Below are positions 56,906-64,000 of a stretch of DNA of 64,000 nt, piece after piece. The DNA is from Gonatopus flavifemur. Lineage: Eukaryota > Arthropoda > Insecta > Hymenoptera > Dryinidae. Under the pieces are notes generated by a model. That model ran no database searches. It saw nothing but the letters and a program-made list of their open reading frames with translations, and was not told where the DNA came from. The position numbers and the translations under genes were made by a program. How positions within the stretch are numbered: the first letter of the stretch is position 1; each line of letters opens with the position of its first letter. Location: NCBI GenBank assembly GCA_018340375.1, contig JAFFJZ010000003.1:51429006-51493005 (forward strand), written 5' to 3'.

Positions 56906-57690
56906 TCATCTCATAATTGGCTCATTTGTGACGATTTCAAAATGATTATTCTCATAGTCGGCTTGCAATCAGGAAACACCGAATATCCTTGCTTTCTCTG
57001 TCTTTGGGACAGCCGTGCAAGAGAAAAGCATTGGAAAACAGAGAAACGGCCCAAAAGATCAGAGTGGAAAGTTGGTTCTCATAACGTCGTTCATACAGGT
57101 CTTGTTGAAAAAAAGCGAGTGTTACTGCCACCACTACATATTAAATTAGGTTTGATGAAACAATTTTTAAAGGCCTTGAATCCGGAAGGCGAATGTTTCA
57201 AATACGTTAGATCTGTATTTCCGAAATTGAGCGATGCCAAGATTGAGGGAGGTGTGTTTGTAGGACCTGATATAAGCAAGCTCATGAAAGACGATGATTT
57301 CATAAAAACCATGAGCTCCGTTGAAAGGAATGCTTGGTTCAGTTTCAAAGATTTGACAGAAAAATTTTTGGGGAACAATCGAGATCTGAAGTTTCAAACT
57401 ATTGTGGCCACTATGTTGAAGAATTTTGAGCGATTGAGTTGTTTAATAGTTGTTTAATAAGCCTCGAAATCCATTTTCTTAAATCTCATTCAGACTACTT
57501 TCCGGAGAACGTTGGAGCATTTGGCGAAGAAATGGGTGAACGGTTTCATCAAGACTGCCATCAAAAAGAGCAACAATACCAGGGTAGATGGGATGAAAGG
57601 ATGATGGCAGACTTTTGTTGGTCCTTACGAAGAGAAGAGGATTACTTGCGAGTCATAAACGTAAATCTCTCCAACGATCTTTTGAAGTGA
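56903..57690 (+). pseudogene. Broken protein of unknown family carried by the long-TIR element
   Basis: The frame is open from 56903. The visible N-terminal part reads LGLQSGNTE-like then PCFLCLWDSR (a C-x2-C pair), followed by KRVLLPPLHIKLGLM, a region with FVGPDISKLMKDDDF, and later HFLKSHSDYFPENVG, GERFHQD, YQGRWDERMMADFCW. The pattern resembles multi-copy uncharacterised proteins I have met in arthropod genomes, but I cannot name a domain or reaction. An 11-base tandem duplication at 57438-57459 shifts the frame. The 5' part is missing or non-coding. ATG 56942 is only an internal Met. Confidence 0.6.
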
Positions 57691-58235
57691 AACGTAAACG
57701 TTTTCATGAAAAAAGAACCTAATATGACAAGTTGAATATAGTCGCAGGGCTCAGAATTCAATACACAACTGCGTCTTAGCTTGAGGCTCAAAGACCTCTA
57801 AGATTGGATTTTGGCTCTCTACAGGTTTGACCAAAGTAAAAAATTTAATTTTATGACATACATGCATGTACACAATCCACTTCAGCCAGACAACTAATCA
57901 ATAGTCTCTGCACTGATTCATAAATCACAATTAAACACCTCCGCGATTCACACGCTCCTCAAGGGTCCAGTAAAAAGCAATAAAAAACAGCATAAAAGAC
58001 AGAAAACGAAAAAAAGAAAAAAAAACAAAAAAAAAACGAAAAAAACATTGAAAAAGTAACCTTCGTGACTGCGGACCTCCTCGTGGTAATGGTTGGACAA
58101 CACCGACACCCTTGAATATAAATTTATGGTAGTGTATTGGTGGCTAACACGCAGTGCTACTTTGTCAATGTAGTTGCACACAAATTGGATGCCACCTCTG
58201 GAATATGAGATAGCAATATAAACTCAACCGATTAT
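57691..58235. other. Non-coding interior of the long-TIR element
   Basis: It holds an A-rich, AAAAAC-rich low-complexity stretch at about 57966-58048. No gene. Confidence 0.45.
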
Positions 58236-59117
58236 AGCTCATGGGCCAAACAGCAGGAATTACAGGGGAGTCAGATTGAAATGAGGACATGAGTGAAGAA
58301 GATATACTTTTGAGAACGAAAACCCCGGTTTTCTAATTGTTTGAATAATTGTTGTTCAAACAGTTCGTTCAAAAGAGCAAAATACTTGAAAAGTAAGAAC
58401 ATCATCCAGTTTTACAGGGGAAATTACTCAAGAGGCGAGAGTTTGAAGGTTTTTTCCACTTCACAACAATTCCCGCTGTTTGGCTATGGGCGAGAGCAGT
58501 GTTCCGTACATATTATTGTTCATTTATTATAATTTTATCACACATCAAGTACACACACACACACACACACACTTTCAAACCCTCTTTTCCCAAATAGTTT
58601 TCTCCGTGGAATCGGATGTTGCTCTTAGTTTTCACGCATCAGGGTTTTTTAAACAAATTGTTTATATAATAACTGTTCAAACAATTCAAGAATCTGTTCT
58701 TTTCCATGCGTCACCATCTTTTCCACCCATATCCTCATTCCAATATTGATATTTCTGTAATTCCCCCTGGTTTGCCCATGGTCTATGATGAGTTAATACG
58801 CAAAACAAATGAAGTTTGATTATCGATATCTTCACGAAGAAAAAAGATATGCACATGAATCTAAGGCTGTTTTGAAGAGGAAGAGTGATACTTTCAGCAA
58901 CCATGAACCGATTTCTGATTCAGCTATTACTCGCTTTATTGCATGACATCAAAAATAGCCAAGAACCGTGTTTTTGACCCTTTTAGGTTAGAATATCTCG
59001 GAAACCTGGGGTGATCGGGCAATTCTGAGGCCAGATTCGTAATTAGCGCACCAAAATCCTTCGGGTACACTAGGTCCGGTCTCCGGTTCCGGACTTTCGT
59101 CAAATTTTGTCGGCCTA
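58236..59117. repeat. Right long TIR, uninterrupted
   Basis: Matches the two left pieces in reverse. A sub-unit containing CCCATATCCTCATTCCAATATTG occurs twice within each arm (near 58265 and 58730 here), so the arms hold internal repeats. Confidence 0.7.
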
Positions 59118-59330
59118 TGAAATCAATCACATTTTGTTGTTGAGGCGTTTTCTTTGAAACAAATGAATAGCATAGTTGGATCAACGAATATACTGTCAAA
59201 TTGACAGAAATCGCAGTCGATTCAACTGCATGCAGTTGAGAACAGTGCACTGAGAGAAAAAGAGTAGTAAATTGATAGTAATAGTTGGGAAAGGACTCAA
59301 CTATGAATGGTTAGCTGATTAATGGTAACA
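59118..59330. other. Short intergenic stretch
   Basis: No gene or repeat recognised. Confidence 0.35.
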
Positions 59331-60197
59331 CTAACTGTCCCTGTTGGATAAATCGGATGGGAATGGATAGATTTTGACGTGCATCCGTTCGAATACTATT
59401 TCTGATCCATTTTTTTCGGAATACAGTGTCATCCGCAGAACGCATAAGAGTTTCATCAATTTCAACCCACAATATGGATAGTGGATTATTGGGCCCGGTA
59501 GCAATCTTATTCGGATGTATCCATATTCCATTCGGGGCCTGAATATGAATCGTCTCCATTTGTATCCGGTGCTTTACGATATCACCTTGATGGGTTCCAT
59601 CCATTTCTATCCGTTTCTGCATGATTCTGCTGGAAAAAAATCTATCCATTCCAATCCGATTCTTTCCAGAATTTTTTTTTCTTTTGAATTTTGCCACAGG
59701 TAACAACAATGAAAAAAAATTATTCCGAACTCATTCAAACATTCGGAAGATCCCGTGGAATCTTCGACATCTGTATCTCTATTTCCGCACATGACTTGGG
59801 AAATTTATTCCTACCTGTGAGGGGTTCCAACAATCATCGCACTTACCTACCTTACCTACAAGACCTACCCACTTAACCTCTAAGCTATCCTGACACGCTG
59901 CTCGGAGAGCCCATATTGCCCAAGATACTGTACATTCGTAATGTATTCGTGGCCTCATATAAAATTCTATGCACTTCTATCCCTTTTTGTTCCGATGATG
60001 CTGACATTATTATCATGCATTCTTGTCCATATCTATCATTTGGAGAATATTGATCCAATCTTTTCCTAAATAAGCGTTCCTACGTCTATCAGTTCATATC
60101 CGATAATTTTACACAAACGATATTTGTTTCGATCCAAATCGATCTCTATTTTCATCCATTCCTATCCATGTGTATCAAGAATTCATATTCTCGTATC
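59331..60197. repeat. TATCCATT/AATGGATA-rich repeat block
   Basis: From 59340 (GGGAATGGATAGATTTTG) to the tandem array at 60198 the words CTATCCATT, TATCCATTC and AATGGATAG recur in both orientations. On the minus strand at 59900-59835 a patch (TAGCTTAGAGGTTAAG, GGTAAGGTAGGTAAG) resembles the tRNA-like modules at 44707. Open frames here are by-products of the repeat. Confidence 0.5.
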
Positions 60198-60555
60198 TAT
60201 CGATTTGTACCCAAACAAGCTATGCTGATGTAATTCAGTTTCATCCGTTGCGTATCCAAACCACATTTCCTCTGTTTTTATCCATTCCTATCCAGGGGTA
60301 TTTTTGTTCCCGGCTATCGATTCCTATCCAATCATCCCGCGTTGTTGTTATCCATTTTCATCCTCTGAGTATCCAAATCAATTTCTTCTGTTTTCATCCA
60401 TTTCTATCCAGGTATATTCGTGTTCTCGCGGCTATCGATTCGTATCCAATAATCCTGCGTTGATGTTATCCATTTTCATCCATTGTCTATCCAAATAAAT
60501 GTAATCTATGTTCAGCCATTCCTATCCATTTCTGTCCAAAGTTCATGTTCTCGTA
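60198..60555. repeat. Three tandem copies of a ~118-bp TATCCATT unit
   Basis: Units start TATCGATTTGTACCC (60198), TATCGATTCCTATCC (60315) and TATCGATTCGTATCC (60433). Each carries GTATCCAAA and ATCCATT or CTATCC words. The DD41D element is inserted at the end of the third unit. Confidence 0.75.
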
Positions 60556-60559
60556 TATA

Positions 60560-60936
60560 CAGGGCGTCCCATTTGAAACAGGACAGCTGAATAACTCTTC
60601 AGGGAATGGAGGGGGAAAAAAATTGTTCAGATAAAAGTTGTAGGGTTCGAAGGGCGCCATAAGATGGTGACCTTGAATTTGACCTTGAGGTCAATTTTGA
60701 GCATAATTGATGGTCAAAGTATGTTTTTTCAAATGGAAAACCCTACGTTCGACCTTAGAAATGAAAAGAGCGGAAAATTTTACGTACGAATATGTTAACA
60801 TATCAGGTCATTTAGAGGTCATTTGAAGGTCAAAAAACCATTTTCTATGGATTTTCACGGAAAAGCCTCAAACGAGTTGTTTCTCTGACCATAGTTATTA
60901 AAGTTGAAGTGAAACCCCACGTTTCGACCTTGAATT
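60560..60936. repeat. Left 377-bp TIR of the DD41D element
   Basis: Mirrors 62218-62594. AGGTCA half-sites lie at 60805, 60816 and 60827 with 5-base spacers, and TGACCT/AGGTCA pairs at 60669-60694. Confidence 0.9.
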
Positions 60937-61036
60937 GAAAGTAAACAGAACTAACCTTCAGAGTTTATTCTTCATATCAGTACGAAAATGATCATTCAGA
61001 AGTTTTCATCGTTTACGGTGTAAGTGCGGGTTCAAA

Positions 61037-62098
61037 ATGGTTTATGCACCTAACGAATGTGTTGATATTTTAATGATCTTGGGTGAGTGTCGCGGAGTGT
61101 ATCAAAGAGCGTCACGATTGTACAGAGAGCGGTTTGGAGATCGGCAGCATCATCCTTCTCCAGAAGTCATTCGCCAAGTTGAAAGAAATTGTCGACAAGG
61201 AAGGATTGGTCAACGCCGAAACAATCAAGGTTTCAACTTTAACGACCCTCGATGCGTTGCTGTTTTAGCAATAATACACATGAATCCTCATGTTAGTTAA
61301 CGTGATATTGAACGCGATTTGGGTATTCCACGCAGTACGGCACACAGAATTCTACAAGCTGCTCAATATCATCCGTACCACATCATACTGACCCAAGAAT
61401 TATCTCAACAAGATATGCAGAATCGGGTAAACTTTTGCCATTGGGCTTTACAGAGGTTGAACGAAGCGCCCAATTTCTTTCGATATGTTCTTTTCAGTGA
61501 TGAATCAACGTTTCAAAGTACTGGCTTGTTAAATCGTCACAATAGCCACTATTGGTCAGCGCAAAACCCGCACTGGACTCAACAAGTTGATCATCAGCAT
61601 CGGTGGAGTATAAATGTTTGGTGTGGAATTCTAGACAATCAAGTTATTGGGCCGTATTTTTTTGATGGAACTGTTAACGGTCCTAATTATCTACAGTTTT
61701 TACAGAATGAATTACCAGTTCTCATGGAAGATGTGACATTAGCAACTAGGCAGAGGATGTGGTATCAGCAAGACGGTGCACCACCACACTTCGCTCGATG
61801 TGTGAAGGATTATCTAAATATCCTTTTCCCCAATCGTTGGATTGGTCGAGGTGGATTTGTACTGTGGCCGGCAAGATCTCCTGATCTCACCCCTCTAGAT
61901 TTTTATTCGTGGGGTTGCGTAAAAAATGTCGTTTATACCAACCAACCAACAACACCTGTGGATCTACAACAACGCATCAGATACGCGATTGCGAATATTC
62001 GTGCAGAAGTTTTTCAGTCTGTTCTTGGAAACTTTCGACGCCGGCTGGAGTTATGTATTGAAGTAAATGGCGGTCAATTCGAACATCTCCTGCAATAA
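61037..62098 (+). pseudogene. DD41D Tc1/mariner-like transposase, one premature stop
   Basis: 353-codon frame starting MVYAPNECVD. The N-terminal ~60 residues (YQRASRLYRERFGDR and following) match the helix-turn-helix region known as DUF4817 in insect elements. A second HTH follows (RDIERDLGIPRSTAHRIL, about 89-106). Catalytic Asp about 155 is in LFSDESTF, about 246 in WYQQDGAPPH and about 288 in SPDLTPLDFYSWG. TAA at 61298-61300 (codon 88), where a Gln codon is a likely ancestor, is the only lesion. The downstream 265 codons stay open, so the loss is recent. ATG 61037 is the first Met and fits the family start. Confidence 0.9.
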
Positions 62099-62217
62099 GT
62101 GTGTCTTACCCGTCAACGGATTTGTGCCATCTGTAATTATAAAACGACGAACTGGAAAAATAAATAATTTTTTAATTATTGTTTCAAATTTGGCATTCAT
62201 TATCGTTCTCAAGGTCG

Positions 62218-62594
62218 AATTCAAGGTCGAAACGTGGGGTTTCACTTTAACTTTGATAACTTTGGTCAGAGAAACAACTCGTTTGAGGCTTTTCCGTGAA
62301 AATCCATAGAAAATGGTTTTTTGACCTTCAAATGACCTCTAAATGACCTGATATGTCAACATATTCGGACGTAAAATTTTCCGCTCTTTCCATTTCTGAG
62401 GTCGAACGTAGGGTTTTCCATTTGAAAAAACATACTTTGACCATCAATTATGCTCAAAATTGACCTCAAGGTCAAATTCAAGGTCACCATCTTATGGCCC
62501 CCTTCGAACCCTACAACTTTTATCTGAACAATTTTTCTCCCCCTCCATTCCCTGGAGAGTTATTCAGCTGTCCTGTTTCAAATGGGACGCCCTG
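62218..62594. repeat. Right 377-bp TIR of the DD41D element
   Basis: Reverse complement of the left TIR with few mismatches, ending GGGACGCCCTG. Confidence 0.9.
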
Positions 62595-62650
62595 TATAAT
62601 TTTGTATTGAATAATGCCGTACTACCAAAGTCGAAATTCAAAGCCTCTCA

Positions 62651-63657
62651 TACTGTGAATTCCCAGTTTGAGATTCCCAAATTCGCATGGGTCTTCACAT
62701 GGGGAACGCATGGGTCGCATGGGTCTCCACATGGGAAACGCATGGATCGCATGGGTCTTCACATGGGAAACTCATAAGCCGCATGGGTCTTCACCTGAGA
62801 ATCGCATGTGTTTCACATGGGAATCGCATGGGTCTTCACATGGGAATGGCATGGGTTTCACACGGGAATCGCATGGGTCACATGAGAATCGCATGGGTCT
62901 CCACATGCGAATCGAGTGGATCGACCCATGTGATTCCCATGTGACACCCATGCAACTCATGCGATTCCCATGTGAAGACCCATGCGACCCATGCGACCCA
63001 TGAGTTTGTAACATAAATGTTACAAGAGGAAGGGAGAAGAAGGGGGCGCCAACGAGGAGGTAGAGGGGGCAGCAGCGGCGAGACTTGTCATCAGTCAAGG
63101 CAGCAAAGGGCAGTTCGTCTCAGGTTCTCGCTACGCTGAGTAATTCGAAATCCCTAGTGTTCGCACGCCCTACGAGGCCATACGAAAGTATAAAGAAACT
63201 CATTCTTTGGACCAGTGAAAAGCTGTGCGACGATTACACTCCACGAGTCACCGAACCACGGACCCCCTCGAAGCAAACCATCCCTCCAAGGCGACCCCGC
63301 GGATTCACCACTAGGCCCGGCCAGCCGATCGACGGGGCGACTTACACCTACACACAAGACACCTTCACTCTTTCCACACTCACACATAGCGGTAAGAAAC
63401 CAATGTCACATTGTAATTTTTTTGACCAACTTAAATATATTTATCGATGTAATTGTTCTATATACGCTGGTCTTACTCTCAGTTTCTCCATACACCCCGT
63501 CCTCTGGAAACTCGCCTCCCAAACCCATCCATCGTAAGCTTCCCATGTGAAGACCCATGTGACCCATGCGTTTCCCTTGTGGAGACCCATGCGACCCACT
63601 CAATTCCCATGTGAGACCCATGCGAATTTGAGAATTCCAAACTGGGAATTGACAGTA
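62651..63657. repeat. CATGGGTC/GACCCATG minisatellite foldback
   Basis: The ends are inverted: TACTGTGAATTCCCAGTTTG at left, CAAACTGGGAATTGACAGTA at right, each followed by AATTCGCATGGG or its complement. The left arm (62686-62925) is an array of CGCATGGGTCTTCACATGGG-type units with 20-35-base period. The array turns to the opposite orientation at about 62925-63005 and again at 63537-63620. The middle (63005-63537) is unrelated GC-rich sequence. Confidence 0.7.
63064..63391 (+). CDS. Low-confidence candidate exon enclosed in the CATGGG element
   Basis: The frame is open from 63064 to beyond 63391, where GCGGTAAGA gives a good splice donor. GC content is well above the surroundings. The peptide is Ser/Thr/Pro/Arg-rich (e.g. 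RPTRPYESIKKLI, PPRRPRGF) with no known domain. No ATG begins the frame; the track-like start at 63085 is TTG. It may be a captured host exon, a non-coding RNA exon or chance. Confidence 0.2.
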
Positions 63658-63852
63658 AGGTCCTGTCCCCCTACATATTGAAGATCAGGGAATTCTCACC
63701 ACTTTAAAGGGCAAAGGAAGAGGACTCCTGTCACAGATAGCACAGAGAGTCCTCTACACGTTGCGGAAATGTACTTTTGGTTCCGCATGTTCTGGTCTCT
63801 ATGGAGTAGATTTTTCAAACGTTCAGAGTACTTTCCCTTTTGATATCCCTGA
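63658..63852. other. Spacer, no gene
   Basis: Nothing recognised. Confidence 0.3.
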
Positions 63853-64000
63853 ATACGTTTTGTGCATGTTTTTTTCATCTACTACGGGACATTCTTTTCA
63901 AGTCTTCTAAGCGTACTTCCATGAAAACTAACCTTGGAAAACACAGAGTCACACAGTGAACATTGATTAAACTAAACGGAACATTTGCATGTCTCTGGGA
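63853..64000. repeat. Truncated third copy of the GAACGTT element
   Basis: TGAATACGTTTTGTGC, then GACATTCTTTTCA, AGCGTACTTCCATG, AAAACTAACCTT and GGAACATTTGCATGTC follow the order of 7125-7325 and 15145-15345. It is more diverged and cut by the window end. Confidence 0.6.

Larger units (their letters stand above)
53809..59117. mobile_element. Degenerate DNA element with ~0.87-kb terminal inverted repeats
   Basis: The right arm (about 58236-59117) is inverted against a left arm split in two: 53809-54223 and 56465-56905. Mirrored landmarks include GACCTAGTGTGCCCGAAGG, TCGGAAACCTNGG, a CACACA/GTGTGT tract (56585/58550), GAATTGTTTGAAC and CATGTCCTCATTTCAAT. Between the arms is ~1.3 kb with a broken protein of unknown family (56903-57690). 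Without the insertion the element would be ~3.1 kb. Arms have diverged by roughly 15-20 percent by eye, so it is old. The transposon family is not identified. Confidence 0.65.
60558..62596 (+). mobile_element. Tc1/mariner-like (DD41D) transposon with 377-bp TIRs
   Basis: Element about 60560-62594 (2035 bp), flanked by TA (60558-60559 and 62595-62596; TATA is also shared). The TIRs, 60560-60936 and 62218-62594, begin CAGGGCGTCCCATTTG and differ at only a few percent of positions. They contain many AGGTCA/TGACCT words. One transposase frame with a single stop lies between. The spacing D(90)D(41)D suggests the DD41D group of the superfamily; that assignment is from memory. Confidence 0.9.

Noticed and set aside
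57950..58180. 77-residue Phe-rich minus-strand frame resembling a membrane protein
   Set aside because: Produced by an A-rich low-complexity stretch; no start context or conservation.
59311..59709. 132-residue minus-strand open frame
   Set aside because: Composed of the TATCCATT repeat; low complexity, no start context or domain.
62668..63098. Open frames of ~110 residues with repeated HGSSHG/WVFTWET units
   Set aside because: Direct translation of the CATGGG minisatellite, open in several frames on both strands.

Overview
The window looks like eukaryotic, AT-rich, repeat-dense nuclear DNA from an insect. Supporting this are interrupted coding sequence with splice signals, two mariner subfamilies, a Tc1/mariner-like element with a DUF4817-type N-terminus, a Mag-like Ty3 retrotransposon primed by tRNA-Ser, a copia tail, an RTE-type LINE tail and many small inverted-repeat elements. 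A hymenopteran is plausible but not provable from this sequence. There are no bacterial operons, rRNA genes or CRISPR arrays.

Layout. 1-4.1 kb: candidate 3' exons of one unidentified host gene (+ strand, stop at 3534-3536) followed by its flank and a CT microsatellite. 4.5-15.6 kb: intergenic DNA with several MITE or foldback elements, including two close copies of a GAACGTT-rich element (7009 and 15027). 15960-21565: a complete, very young Ty3/gypsy (Mag-like) retrotransposon on the minus strand, with 252-bp LTRs differing at one base, a 5-bp target duplication, a tRNA-Ser primer site, a polypurine tract and one intact 1520-residue Gag-Pol frame. 21.6-28.4 kb: nested MITEs and a 4.6-kb complex of inverted units built around CCAGTACTGGCGC. 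28.5-29.5 kb: the 3' end of a decayed copia element. 30-33.7 kb: more inverted-repeat elements, some with tRNA-like segments. 33817-35102: a dead mariner (two stops), directly followed by a 2.3-kb foldback with ~1.15-kb arms. 37.5-45.5 kb: tandem and inverted duplications and two nested motif-rich elements. 46.4-47.3 kb: a 5'-truncated RTE-type LINE remnant. 48.6-51 kb: two further motif-rich elements, one nested in the other. 52391-53681: an irritans-type mariner with an intact transposase frame. 53.8-59.1 kb: a degenerate element with ~0.87-kb terminal inverted repeats that carries a broken protein of unknown family; its left arm is split by a 2.2-kb insertion containing a GC-rich hairpin island. 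59.3-60.56 kb: TATCCATT-rich repeats. 60560-62594: a DD41D Tc1/mariner-like element with 377-bp TIRs and a single premature stop. 62651-63657: a CATGGG minisatellite/foldback that encloses a GC-rich candidate exon. The window ends in a third, truncated copy of the 7009/15027 family.

The strongest new signals are two. First, a recurring class of TIR-bounded non-autonomous elements is saturated, in both orientations, with a family-specific and usually near-palindromic short motif. Second, the long-TIR element at 53.8-59.1 kb carries an unassigned protein. The only genes with a whole intact frame are the Ty3 polyprotein and the irritans mariner transposase; everything else mobile is broken or non-autonomous.
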